From: Halichondria panicea
Lineage: Eukaryota > Porifera > Demospongiae > Suberitida > Halichondriidae
Direction: 5' to 3'
Assembly: GCF_963675165.1 (NCBI RefSeq)
Contig: NC_087391.1
Span: 2,127,001 to 2,191,000, forward strand
DNA length: 64,000 nt
Part shown: in pieces, positions 40,398 to 53,521 of the stretch
Numbering within the stretch: position 1 is the stretch's first letter
Layout of the letters: each line of letters starts with the position of its first letter
Notes under the pieces: generated by a model
Told to the model about the DNA's origin: nothing
Seen by the model: the letters and a program-made list of their open reading frames with translations, nothing else
The model's database searches: none
Program-made: the position numbers and the translations under genes

Positions 40398-41084
40398 TGT
40401 TTAACATTTACATGCATGCAACCCATTCATGTTTTTGTTCGGTCTTGTTACTCTTGTTTAATACGACATTGTGTGAGTGATAATATGTAGCAGAGTATGG
40501 AAATCCATACACGTATAATTTTATAACAACTTGTTAATAACTATAGTGTAGATGTGAGATGCTTGTTGGTGCATACATGTTATACCTTACAATTTAAACC
40601 ATAATTTGCTGCTGTTAAGTTGTACTTTGGACTCTAGCATTTAGCCTCACTATTGTTAAACATTTCCTCTCTTTGTTCTGTGAGCCCCACCCAGGGCCTC
40701 CATCACTGTACTTTGTGCTCCTGCAGCCATTTTTGTACTCACTTTGCTCTCTATCTAAGAATTGTTGGCACAGCAATAGTGAAGTCAATTTGCATGAATG
40801 CTTGCTATTATAGCTTAGCTACAGTATTTCAATTGCATATAGCGGAATAGAACCTGTTTCTATTTAGATCTAGCCTGTCTAGTATCACTTAGCTAACTAT
40901 TTGTCTATACCGAGAAAGGGCTCAAACAATGCTGGATGCATGAGAAAAACTTACATGGTAGATCTATAATAATTAATCATGCACTGTAAACTATAGTGTT
41001 CTGTACAAAATTAAAAATGATACACACTTAGTGTGGCTCAAAATAAATTATCTACAACTTATGGAGGTCTCCCTAATCATAGTC
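40398..41084. other. convergent 3' region between SUMF1 and the first DSL gene
   Basis: AT-rich; no gene, RNA or element recognised. Confidence 0.4.
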
Positions 41085-44000
41085 CTAGTTCTTCTCCATA
41101 TTGTCCACTAGCAGAGCTTTGTCGTCAGTCACAATGAAGCTTGGTGACGAGGTGTGGCTTATGCTAGAGTAGATGTGCTCTTGGGGAGGTGGGCGACGAG
41201 GGTTAGACATATAGGAGGGGTTATCAAAAGAAGAAGGGGGGTGGGACGACTCCATGGGATGCCCAGGGATCATATAGATGGGGTTTTCATGTTGCTCATT
41301 GACAGAGAATCGCACTGTGTATATAGAAAGTGCATGTGTGTGAATGGGGGGGGGATTAACTTAGGATTTAAATACCGTATAGCGGGTAATTTCGTTGGTA
41401 CAAGTTTTCGTATGAACTACCGAATTATTTCTTTACAGCTCAGGAACCTATTGCGGGTAGTCGTTTTAATTTTCGTATAATGCTCTACGATAACAAAAAT
41501 GTACACCATACGAAAACAACCAGCTATACGGTATACGATTTTTTCTTCCTAACACAATAAATCTCCACCATGGCAACCAAAGGTGGTGGTTATATTTTAA
41601 ACAAAATATTGGCATTACAACAAAGCCTATATATAGAGTCGTAAAACGGCTCTGCATTATCCATGCAACAACCATACTGCCTTGCACTAACCTGGCTCGT
41701 TATTAAAGAATTTTGTTGAGTGCTTTCTTCTCTTGACACAGCAGCAGATACACAGTCCCATGACCAGGAGGAGGATGAGCAAAAGGGCGACACCACCTGC
41801 CACTGGGGCAACTATCCCCACGAGGGTTGATGGGGGATCTGGGTATATATTAGGGGGGAGGGGTGCTTTGAAACTCATAATCATGCAGATATATCATAAA
41901 ATAACTTGTCATAACATTCGTCAACAGACAAATAGACAAATTAACTGCAGTCAACGAGACACACACTATTAGCTATTCATGCACACTAGGTTGGTGCTGT
42001 AGGAACGGTATTATATGTAATTTCTTACTAGTGAGAGACTGATTTAAAGGGCTAGTGACCACTCCTACAGGGCCTATTTCACAGTTCTTGCCGTTGAAAC
42101 CAGTTGGGCAGTCACAGCTGTAGTCCATACCCTCCCCAGAGTCCTGTAACAAGTGTAAAGAGATAAGTATAGAACTCTACCATGGAAAGAAATCATCAAC
42201 TGGTTAACTGGTACTAGAAACGAGTTCTTAAGTAAAAAGTTACTACGTTTGTCTTCTCACTGTGCATGGTACTCCATTGGTGCAGGGGTTGGGCTGACAG
42301 GCATCGATGTTCACGCCACAGTTGGTATCTGTCCATCCGCTGGCACACACACAAGTGTACTCACCCAGTCCATCCTGCAGAGGCCAAAGTTAAAACACAG
42401 TCTATACACAAATTACAGACATTTTCGTGATATTTATTCATTCAAATTAAGAAACTTCAACCTTCGACTTATGAAATCAGACACTTGGCCGCTCAAAGAG
42501 CAAACCTCTGACAATTGACTCACTATGCAGGATGCCCCATTTAGACATGGGCTAGGGTCACACTCGTTGATGTCGAATGGGAAGTGGATCTGGCAGAATC
42601 TCCCAGAGTAGTCAGGGGCACACACACACCGGTAGTCAAGGTGCTCGTCCTGCATGTGTGTGTGTGTGGGGGGGGGGTATGAGCAATACACTTATTCATT
42701 GCAGCCTCCTTCCTATACACAGGCCTCGGAGAGAGGATTCAATTAGGAGCAAAGACAAGATCAATGCAGAGATGAAGGTTTTCTGACAACCTCCACATCG
42801 GCCCTCACACTCATACATAATGTGTACGCCCACTTACCATACAAGTTCCCTGATCGGTGCATTGGTTCCCCACACAGTCATCAATGTCAGTGTCACACAC
42901 AGTACCATCGTACCCATCCTCACAGTTGCACTGGAACCCACCAGTCTTGTCCTGCAAGATAGGAACGTACTTAGTGATGAGACTTTGAGGCTATTACATA
43001 TTGAACTACGTGCATTTGTACTGGCTAGCTTAAAGCACGCGTAACAATTAATGTGTGTACAATAACAGCAATTGTCCCTCACAACACAGCTTCCATGGAT
43101 ACAGGGGTTGGAGACACAATCATCTTCATCGGTTTCACAGTGAGTGCCGTAAAAACCAGGGAGACAGTCACACCTAAATGCATTCACCAGATCCTGAGGA
43201 GCACAGAACACATTTAATAAAACGGCCTATTCTATTCTATACTGCTTACACAGCACAAGACACTGCACATTAAACCTCACCATGAAACCACAAATTAAAT
43301 GGTGAAAGCTAAAACGATGCTCATTGGCAAACTATAACTTCAACATACAATTACAGTAAGAGGTGTTTACCTGACAGGTGGCTCCGTTCCTACAGGGATC
43401 GGGGGAGCACTCGTTGATATCCACGTCACAGGTGTCCCCTGTGTAGCCTGGGTCACATACACACAAGTACCCCACACTCTGGTCCTGTGTGTGCCAGTGC
43501 ATGTGATATTGACAATGGTAACTCTAACAAATCACAACGTGAATTACTATAACCCAGTGAGTAATACATGTTACCTTAGGGATAATTGGGAGGCTAAATA
43601 ATTAGTTTGCGAATTAAAAACAAATTCAACTGTTTCACCAACACAGCTTACTTTAGTGACAATGGTTTCCCTAAACAAATACATATTTTATTCTGATACG
43701 GTCTTTCTATATACTTTTTCCTGTGCTGTAGTGTATCATAGCTCACCACGCAGGTTCCTTGAGCGCACGGTGAGGAGAGACAAGCGTCCAATTCAACGCT
43801 ACAGTCCAGGCCAGTGAAGGAGGGGCCACACATGCAGTTGTAAGAGTTGAGGCCGTTGATACAAGTTCCTCCGTTCATGCACGGGCTAGAACGACACCTA
43901 TTCAGGTCGATCTCACAATCATTGCCCTGCATGGTGGCGTGGGGAATGGGAGTTAACATTACCTAGTACTAGAGACAGTTATTATCTCAATATTGGTACC

Positions 44001-47000
44001 CATACAGAATTAAAACAGATGTTGATTTGCTCACAAAATATGGTATATAAACCTTCAAATCCCCTTCCTCTGCCCCACCTCACCTGGAACTCTGAGGTGC
44101 AGATGCAAGAGTAGCTATCGACAAGGTCAGTGCAGGTGCCTCCGTTGATGCACGGGCCAGGCAGACACTCGTCCACCTCCGTCTCACAGTGTTGCCCATA
44201 GTAACCAGGAGTACAACTGCAATTGTATCCCCTGAACAGATCCTGCGTATATAAGACGGTGATATATTAAGACAGTGTTGATATAATTGATAGGGATGGT
44301 ATAAGATTATGAACACGTACACGTACATGTATGAGCTAGTTTTTTATGTGAGGTATTGGATTATTCAAAGCAACCTGTCAAAAGGGTAGCTGTAAGTAAA
44401 GAACTCACGAGGCAAGTGGCTCCATTGGTACACTGGTTGTTGACGCAGTCATCGACATCTCTGTCACAATTCCTCCCCTCCCAGCCGTCAGTGCACAGAC
44501 ACAGGTAGTCATTCACCAGGTCCTGTTAGACATAAATATCTATCACCAAGTATACTATAGTACAGATTGAAGCCTTTGCTTCATATTAAATAACTACTTA
44601 AGTAGTAGAACATTTTTAAGGGGGGAGATTGCTATTTCGAGCTAGCATGATCACAACTACAGTATAGGAGCTGCTGTAACCACCAATATTGAAATTGAAA
44701 GGGTGGTTATCTATATTAGATCTACACAATGTGTGGAGGAATACACAACAAAACAATAGCATTTTGATTCTTCTATCATAGAAAACCCTGAATTTCTGCT
44801 CCACAAGATTCTCTCGACTCACTCACTCACCACACAAGAGTCAGCGTTGACACAGGGTCCTGAAGCACACTCATTGATATTGGTCTCACAGCGAGTACCA
44901 GTGAACCCTGAAGCACAGTCACAGCTGAAGCTGTTCAAGCCATCCTGCAGGGAACAGAGGGTAGGGGTCAGTACGTAATATTAATTTACAAATAATTATA
45001 CATAATTATAGGCGACAAAGAGATCGATAGCACCATGTAAGAATTATGATTAATAGCTCTGTAGGGATATACAAGTACAAAACAACACTTGCAGCCTTTG
45101 CATGTACATGAATTATAAAGCAATATTGAGTTGCGTACTGTGCAAGTGCCAAGGTTTTCACAGGGATCGGGTTGACACTCATTGATGTCATGGTCACACA
45201 GGGGCCCCTCCCATCCAGGGACACAGCTGCACGAGAAACTGCTCACTCCATCCTAAGTATGACAGGAGATAACTACATGAGAATTCCATTGTACAATGAC
45301 TGTCATACATTTCAATAATAAATGCCAAATCACCAAAGTCAGTTAATATCGGGTTGTAGCCATGCATGCACTCTTTTTACCAGACACTCTGGCACACAGT
45401 CACCGGACAAACTTTGTAGTAATTTTGATGGACTTACATTACAGGTAGCCCCATTGCTGCATGGGTTAGGGTTGCAGTCATCAAAGTTGACACTACAGGT
45501 AGAACCTGTCCATCCAGGCGGGCAGACGCAATTGTAGTTGTTGACACCATCCTGTAGAGAGGAAGTAATTTTTAGCTTCCATTCTATAGAGTAATGCAAT
45601 TAGACAAGATGGGATTACCTCCCGTATGCACTAGGAGTCTTGGCAAACAGAATAGCTATGAATGCTGATGGAACTATATGTACATGATTGCAGTGAATGG
45701 GGGCATTTGACTTCGATTATTATGTTGTCCTATAAATCATGCAAGAGGCATATGTCTAATTAACCACACATGTACGCACATTAAGTTAAGTGCATCTATA
45801 GCTATTTGTGCTGTGTATTCCCACTCACAACACATGTTCCGCCGTTGTCACATGACACGTCCAGACAATCGTCAATGTCCACAGTACAGTTGATCCCAGT
45901 GTAGCCAGGCTCACAAGAGCAGCTGTAGCCACCAACAGAGTTCTATACAGGGGAAACAAAAGGAATGAATTGTATCTACTGTACCATACACGTACAATTG
46001 CAATACCTATATGGTATTTTGACAGTAAATAGATTTAGTAGCCGTCCCTTTCAGAACATTATTTAATTTGTAGACTATTAAATTATTATACCTTTCACAT
46101 GTGTGAAGCTTCATCATTATACGATTTTTTCTGTTTTCTGTAATAGTTTTGTGTATTTTCAACCCCTATGTAATGAACAGCTGCATGTAGTCCTACAACT
46201 ATTTACAGTTTTAGATACTGAAAGTATACACACATCCAACTTCACCTGAAAAAATAATTTATTCAGTGCCTATAATAGATCCATATACATGTAGGTTTAT
46301 GAAATTCTATGCAGCAGCAAAGATGGCTGCTCTTGTAGATAGCTCAAATGAGATCAATAGGCGAAAGTGTTGCTCTATTTCGTACAAGATCAGATGTTTC
46401 TACTCAAAGGGAGCATTCCTCGTTCTCTTTTGGATGTCTCTGATCATCCTAACTTTTGTCTCTGTGTTTTTTATAACACTCACAGTAGGTTTTCGAGGAA
46501 TAGACTATATTATGACATCTTTTGAGATAGCTTTACTTCCAGCTGTGCCAATCCTCTTAGTTATTTTTGCTCCCATTGTTGGTTGGATTGCGGACGCTCG
46601 CTGTGGTAACTACAGAGTGTTTAGAGTTGGAGCATGTTTGTTTTTTCTATCTGCTGTATTCGGTTGCATCTGTGTATTAATTTTATTGAATGTGCCAAAA
46701 CGCAGTACTATCTCTCTTGTAGTCAGTGGCGTAATAAATCCAGTTGTTTTTGTCATTGGGTTTGTAGGAGGAACAGCTTGTTTAGTGACTGCTCTGCAGC
46801 TTGGATTGGATCAAATGCCTGATGCTTCTTCCGCTAACATCACAAGTTTCATTGCCTGGTTTGTGTTCTCATTGGTCCTCGGGGCATGGATATTAGACAC
46901 GGGTTTCAGGTGTTTTCATTGTTTTGTACCTCTACATAATCTATCTTCAACTTTGTGGACACCACCAGTGTTCAGTCTATCCCCAGTAATTTTCATGTCT

Positions 47001-50000
47001 GTACTTTGTTGTTCATTGTTTCTCCTTGCTCCAAAATGGCTGACTATTGAGCCCAACTGTCCTCAGTCCCTGAAAACCATCTATCAAGTTCTCAAGTTTG
47101 CTAAGCAACACAAGGCTCCCCTCAATCGCAGTGCTCTTACATACTGGGAGGAAGACATTCCTTCAAGAATGGACTTGGGCAAGTCAAGGTATGGTGGACC
47201 ATTTACTACAGAGCAAGTTGAAGACGTCAAGACATTCTTCAAGATTCTTATAATCTCTTTACCCATTTTCATAATTTCATGTTCACTTTCTCCAGAAGTT
47301 TACATGCAAAGGTTGGATGGATTTATTACCGTTTGTGAGGCTGATCTTATGTACTCTATTACCTACAGTCCAACATGGGTCATCATCATTGTGACGTTAA
47401 TGTATGAATTTTGTATCTATCCTTTGATTCGAAACCGGTTACCTAGTATACTGAAGCGTATTGGGATTATTTCGTTTCTTGTGTTCATTCTAAATTCCGT
47501 TAAGTTGGTATTGGCTACTGCTATTTTCTCGTATTCTCTGCATCTTTCACCATGGTCAAAAATAACATATTCTGTTCTCTTTTCATCAATATTTGTGTTC
47601 TTATTGACTGGAGTTCTAGAATTTATGTGTGCTCAATCTCCCTACAAGATGCGTGGCCTACTACTTGGCTATACAATGCTGCTTTAACCTCATCTCAATA
47701 TATGTTAGTGGAATGGTGAATTATTTTTTTGGCTTCTGTGTCGGACCATACTGCCGCATTATTGAGAAGTCACTCTTTACTGCTCTGAGTCTGGTTGGGT
47801 TTGTACTCCACTGCCTCCTGGCTACCTGGTACAAGAGGAGAGTTAGAGAAGAGGACTATGATGTACACAGAGTCGTGGAGGAGGTCTACGATAGATACCT
47901 CTCACAGAGACCAACTGTGAACTACATGTAGTACATGGAATCATTACAATGCATTACACGTTGTATTATAATAGCTATTTTCTGAAATAGTTCTGTGTCT
48001 TTTCAAGCCTCTTTTAAGATGGTTACTGGTTAGTCAAATGAATGTGTGTACTTTGTGAACAGCAGCTGCATTTAGTTATTACACTCAAATTTTACATACT
48101 GAATATAATGTACAATTATATGCTTTAAATGTTATAATATAAATACATTATAATGCATTACAATAATGCCTCCTATGAGAGATTTAGTCCCCATTGGTAA
48201 AGCCTAGTAACAAGCGTGCAATCCCTACCGTGTTTTTTTCACCTTTACGTACCTTCAATCTCATGCTATACATGTATATACTAATAAGTGCATGTAGAAA
48301 TCATGCATGTAAAGTTGATCTGAGTTGAGTTGAGCCCCGGAAGTTCTGTGGTCAATTTATGGCTTCATTAATTTTATGCCATTAATTTTATGCCATCTAT
48401 GGAATATTCTACTTTTGACTGGTTGACTTATCAACTCTAAAACACATCGTATAGAGGGTAATTTTCGTGGGACAATATTCGTGGTTTTCCTGGTTGAAGG
48501 TCTGACCACGAATATTTTACCCACGAATGAAGCGACCTTGCCTACCTTTACCAGCAGTGCAAGCTAAGCAACCACGAAAATATTACCCACGAAATGCCTC
48601 AATATTGCTGAACCACGAATATTTTGTCTCCCGAAAAATACGGTAGATAGAAACGCGAAATATCCAATGGTGTATGAAATTTTGAAATTAAGTAACAAAG
48701 TTATAACAACTTTATGGAGGCTCAACTCAACTCAAAATACATGCACACAGTATAGAAAGAATGCATAGGCCACATACCGTGCATGTGCCGTGAGCACAAG
48801 GTGTAAAGTTGCATTCATTGATGTCAGCATCACAGTTGGTTCCGGTGTAGCCAGAAGAGCACTCACAATAGTAGGAGGCCACCATGTCCTGTATAGGAAG
48901 GACAGCTGTGATAACACTGCTACAGGGAGTAACATCTGCTCATGTTAGAGGCTAAACCGATCGTGTCAAACAAAAGACGAAAATAGGGGATTCCATATTA
49001 AATAAAAAACATTAATTGTGACCATCTGCGTGGTCAAGGCAATGTTTTATCTTAGGAGGGAAATTCTTTAGTAAAGATAAACTAAACCATGAACTCAAAC
49101 AAGCACCTTCATACATCGCCACAACTACAGTTTTTAGTTTTTACATGACAGACTCCGTTCACACAAGGAGAGGAGGCACATTCATTGTGGTCAAAGTCAC
49201 ACTGGTCGCCAAAATAACCCGGAGCACAGTTGCAATGGTAGCCGCCAATCAAATCCTACAGAATTTGTTTATTAAATTCTGTACACACACACAAAGCTAT
49301 TCAGAAAATGTGTACCTGACATGTTCCTCCATTGTGACAAAGTTGAGGGTTGCAGTCATCTATGTTTTCAGAGCAGGTGGTCCCAGTCCAACCATTAGTG
49401 CACTGACACGTGAACTCTCCAATCCCATCCTAATATGTGGGTCGTATGCATAATTTAGTGAATTGCAATTCACAACTCATATTGTGGCTGTACCACTGAT
49501 AAACAACTATTGTTCAAAACTACATGTATGCACTTTATTTTAAATGCTCCACTGTACACAAACAATAGTAACTCTATAGTGCATGTACACAACTCACAGT
49601 GCAACGTCCCTCATTACCGCAGGGGTTGGGCAGACAGTCGTTGATGTTCATATCACAGTGACGACCAGTGTAGCCATGAGAACAATCACACGAGAAATCA
49701 CCAACAAGGTCCTGAAATAATAATAATAATTCAATAACAACTACATGTATAGAGGAGGAAATGGTATTGACTTTCAATAATATAACCCTACATGTGTAAG
49801 GTTATTACCAAGAGTCCGTAAGAGAGTATCGAACTCTGCATAACCATGCTTAATATGTATTCGGAAAGTAACGTGACTGCCTGTCTGAAACGCGTGATTG
49901 ATTAATGACAATTTGGCAATAATATTATTGCAGTAGCTCAAGGCACTCGGATTGGTCAGTTACCAAGCAGGAAGTCTCGTTACTTTCCGAATACATCTGG

Positions 50001-52360
50001 CAAGTTAATGCTTCGTTCAATATATACTCTCTCTCTTTTATTATAGACTCTTGTGCAATGCTATTACTGTTGATCTAAGCAGTCGTTTTTCAGCTTAAAA
50101 ACATGATGTGTTGAACAATTTTTGTACTCACTGTGCAGGTGCCAAAGAAGCACGGTGAAGAGGAGCACTCGTTCCTCTCACTCTCACAATTGTCCCCTTC
50201 GTATGCCAGGGGGCAAGCACACGTGTACCCTCCCTGATTATCGTTGTAGCAGGTGCCTCCATTCTGACAGGGGGATAGGCTCTCACAGCGGAAGATGTCA
50301 ACCTCACAGTTTGCCCCGGCAAAACCATGGTGACAGATGCATTCGTCAGGTTCAGTACAATAGCCGCCGGTTGCGGCTAAAACAGTAACAACAATAGATA
50401 AATTAAAATGTTAGAGGCTGTTTTGATTGTGACTGTGACTAAACAAGTTCTTACAATAACACACACTGGGATAACAAGACAATACCTGTTAAAGTGGCCA
50501 GTAATTGCGACTAACAAAGAATTACAAACTAATGCATGCCTGTAAGTTGATTCAGACAAAAAAAGCATTAAAAGGTATACAGACTAACAAATAGCCTGCT
50601 ACAGCACTCACAGCATCCTGCACGAGGTACGCATATGTTGCAGTTGTCTCCCTGCCAACTACTGCGACAGTCACACCCTCCCGGCACTGTGCAAGTCCCT
50701 CCCACAGAGCTACAGCTGCTTGAGCACATTGCTGCACAGTGGACATAAAAGCAGCCAATTTTACAATTTATCGTAATTATAAGCTGACACAGTTACAATG
50801 GGGAATCTGCGTGTTGGCAATTTAATAATTACTAGAAAACAGCCAAATTTCTGATTGAAGCTAATCAAATGAAAATTTATCTATCTATCTATCTATCTAA
50901 TCATCAAGTGCTGAACAATGACTGTGCACATTCGTGATAAATCAACAAGAGCAATTGAAGTGTAATCATTGTTCCATACAATGAATATGGCGCCCTAAAT
51001 AACCACATTGAGATAAACAAACAATGAGAACACAATGTCACATATGCAACCTCCTCGTGAAGCCCGGCACTTACGAGTAAGACAGTCCACTCCGGTCCAC
51101 CCTCCCAGACAGACCTTGGAGCCAGTGTTAGAATTACATGTGTAGTGCCCCAGGGCATCATCCCTGGGAATGCAGTATGTAGCACAGTCTGAATCATAGT
51201 AGTTTGCAGTACACATGACACGGAAACTGAGTGATATCCGAGAGTTTCCAAAATCTCCATAGAAATTTGTCTGCGTCGTAAACTGTGTATTAGGTGATAT
51301 AGAGATCTCGACGTAGATGTCATCCACATGATCATCAGAGTTGAGTGTGTCAATATCGACGACCTCAACAAACAGTTGTACGGCTCCCTATGGAGACAAA
51401 AAAACATGTGTCTGGTGTTGACATGCATATCTTAATAATTGGTACATGTAAACAAACTTTTACCATAATTATTGTAAAGAGCCTCACTCAAGTGACAGGT
51501 GTTTACATGAGGTCAAATGTGGAATTGATAGTACAACCAATAATTATTTAGCAACGGGGGGGGGGGGGGGGGGGGTCTATTATGGTTCCCTGCATGTAGA
51601 TGGTAACTGAACTTAGTACTGTAAATAACAACAAATAGTTAGCACAATTGTATCTCTATCTTCCCTTGGAAGTGAGGATTGTGACATAAAGACGTACCGA
51701 TTTAACAAAGCATGTATTTGGTTAGTAAGTGGATCAATTTTTTTTAATTGGTAGTTTTATGGGTCTAACTTTTCCTGTTGGTAGCCATAAATACAATACC
51801 TATATTATATACCTATATTTATTATAATTGTACAAGATAGACTCACCGGCCACACACTTCCTTGGAAGAGCATCGGATTAGACACCCCACTGTAAATACT
51901 GTTGGATCCAAAGTTGAAGGAGTCATCTCCCACTTCTCCAGTACTGTAGGTACCAAGAGGACAGCTACCAGTGTTGCTGTCATGAGCAGTGCCGGAATTT
52001 CTCAGACAGAAGACAAACTCATTGTCACACTGGCAGTAAAAGCACCACCATGGGTCACAGTTGCTCCTTCCACCCTTGTCACAACAGCCACCAGCTGCAT
52101 CTCTATGTGGACTGTTGGAATAACTGTGAGCCCTGATCTCCAACTGGTAGTTGCCCAAACTCTGCACAGAGAAAAAAGCAATAAACTTAATATCTGATAG
52201 TCCTCATCAATTGTTGTAACTCTAGTTGGTTGAGCCAACTAGATCTAGCTAGACCTATTTGTTGTAGCTCTAGCTAGCTAGATCTAGCTACAATAATTGT
52301 ACTTACCAGGTGACTCAACCAGAAAAGACCTAGCAATTGAATTGCTAGCTTTGCATTCAT
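41085..52360 (-). CDS. Delta-like Notch ligand 1 (MNNL, DSL, about 18 EGF, TM)
   Basis: About 22 exons. Exon 1 (52307-52360) is a signal peptide, [18 protein letters not shown]. Next come the N-terminal MNNL-like region (51845-52161 and the start of 51073-51387), then a DSL domain: [44 protein letters not shown] Cys-rich exon (50610-50735) and an exon with about two EGFs (50130-50380) follow. Then there is a run of exons of about 115-125 bases, most encoding the end of one EGF and the start of the next (examples at 49316-49430, 48775-48890, 45438-45553, 43075-43197, 42256-42378). Many have calcium-binding DxDEC/NxNEC starts. The TM exon is about 41690-41865 ([20 protein letters not shown]). 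The tail exon ends at 41085 and holds [18 protein letters not shown] and EHIYSSIS. The repeated layout DxxxxYxCxCxxGxxGxxC supports tandem exon growth. A peptide-transporter gene is nested at 46299-47930. Confidence 0.9.
41373..41534. mobile_element. MITE of the ACCGTATAGC family in a DSL-gene intron
   Basis: Ends TACCGTATAGCGGGTAATTT and ATACCGTATAGCTGG (minus strand) are inverted. The interior has TTTTCGTATGAAC and its reverse. Non-coding. Confidence 0.8.
46299..47930 (+). pseudogene. peptide-transporter (PTR/SLC15-type MFS) gene, intronless, frame-shifted, nested
   Basis: A long hydrophobic frame runs from the ATG at 46299 ([14 protein letters not shown]) to 47687. Features of proton-coupled oligopeptide transporters include [20 protein letters not shown] in helix 2-3, [19 protein letters not shown], and near the end [17 protein letters not shown], the family's conserved CxQSPxxMRGLLxG. 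The continuation ([18 protein letters not shown] and [20 protein letters not shown]) is in the next frame, so a single indel near 47680 separates the last two helices. Either this is a decaying gene or a sequencing error. The whole gene lies in one intron of the DSL gene on the opposite strand and has no introns. It is somewhat short at the N-terminus. Sponge and cnidarian genomes carry many divergent members; the substrate cannot be told. Confidence 0.7.
48448..48652. mobile_element. MITE of the ACCGTATAGC family
   Basis: Left end CGTATAGAGGGTAATTTTCG and right end (minus strand) TACCGTATTTTTCGGGAGAC. The interior is mostly CCACGAATATTTTACCCACG-type sub-repeats in both directions. In a DSL-gene intron. 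Confidence 0.8.
49856..49995. mobile_element. 140-bp MITE in a DSL-gene intron
   Basis: The ends TGTATTCGGAAAGTAACGTG and (minus strand) TGTATTCGGAAAGTAACGAG are near-perfect inverted repeats of about 28 bases. No target duplication is obvious. Confidence 0.85.
51556..51577. repeat. 22-base G run
   Basis: Uninterrupted G tract in the intron between the MNNL exons of the first DSL gene. Its length is easily misread, and it could form quadruplex DNA. Confidence 0.85.
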
Positions 52361-53521
52361 TGTAGATCTAGCTGTGCGTGTGTATTGCTACTGCACAAAA
52401 CGCAGAGGACTGGCTTTATGTACTAGTAGATCTACACTCAGTCAGTAGCGATGTGCAGAGCCAGGGGGTGGGGCTGACTTGCAGAAAAAACCACGAGATA
52501 ATTATCTATGACGTAGATCTAGTTGACAAACTTCCAGTTACCATTACATGTATTACTTACCTATACCAGAGATACAAAAGAAAGGGGATTGGAAACGACC
52601 GCCCACGCCCTATGTAAAAGGACTGACATCCGGTGAAGCACTCCGTGTAATTATTGCGCTCGCAAATAATTACATGGAAAAGTTTTATATCCCTGGTTTC
52701 TAGCTCTCCTATCCACTAGAGATCACTCAGGGCCTGGGAGATACTTGAGAGAAGTAAGCTTATACCACTGACAAGCTCTAAGTCCGTTGTCTTTACTCTG
52801 TTTCCAATTTTTTTGAGTTTAGCTTGAATTACTCTATGTCAACTTTTCTCTGTCCCTCCTGTGAAGTCAAAACAGCAAAGGACATTGCTTGACTTGGTTA
52901 TTATGTATCTAAGTGCTACATAGAATGGCTTCATGCTATAGATAAGCTGTACTGTTCATAAACGTTTGCAGTATAGTCCTTCAAACTGCTTTAGTATACT
53001 TTTAGACACGCCACGGGCCTGTCCCTCCTACGACTTCATAGTAAAGGCTATTTCTTCTTGCATAGCATTTATTTGTCTAGTAATAGTGGCTGTATGGCTT
53101 AGTCGACTTTTTAGAGCTAAATTCTCTTTACTTTTTAGAAAAATCAACATTAAAAATGATCAATTTCACTGTTTCTATGTACAGCACATTGTAGAGCAGT
53201 CAAGACTGGTAATGAGCATGCTGACTATAAATATAATCCTTTGTAGTTTTAGCCACGCCCTATAACGCGGAATGCTTCACGCAAAAATTTCGTAAAAATT
53301 TCGTTTCCAATCCCCTTTCTTTTGTATCTCTGCCTATACCATAGATAGTAACTTTACTATCTATGCCTATACTGACAGTACCATAATTATTACACCATGT
53401 GATTACACGTACTTCGTGACACGTAGCGAGGTATGTAGATGCACATGTAGTACACACTTTCATTAATTAATGTTTCTGTAATAAAGCCGTATACAAAATA
53501 ACAATGAAGGTATGATTATAA
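52361..53521. repeat. region between DSL genes 1 and 2, with large inverted repeat
   Basis: A segment at about 52561-52600 (ATACAAAAGAAAGGGGATTG) recurs inverted at 53300-53340 (CAATCCCCTTTCTTTTGTAT). Weaker pairs just inside (GTGAAGCACTCCG / CGGAATGCTTCAC) suggest a foldback element of about 780 bases. A 12-base-arm hairpin (CATAGATAGTAA, loop CT) follows at about 53341-53366. A 99-codon open frame inside (52966-53265) has no family signal. Confidence 0.65.

Noticed and set aside
52966-53265. Membrane protein gene of 99 residues
   Set aside because: Lies inside an inverted-repeat element, is AT-driven, and has no splice or family support.
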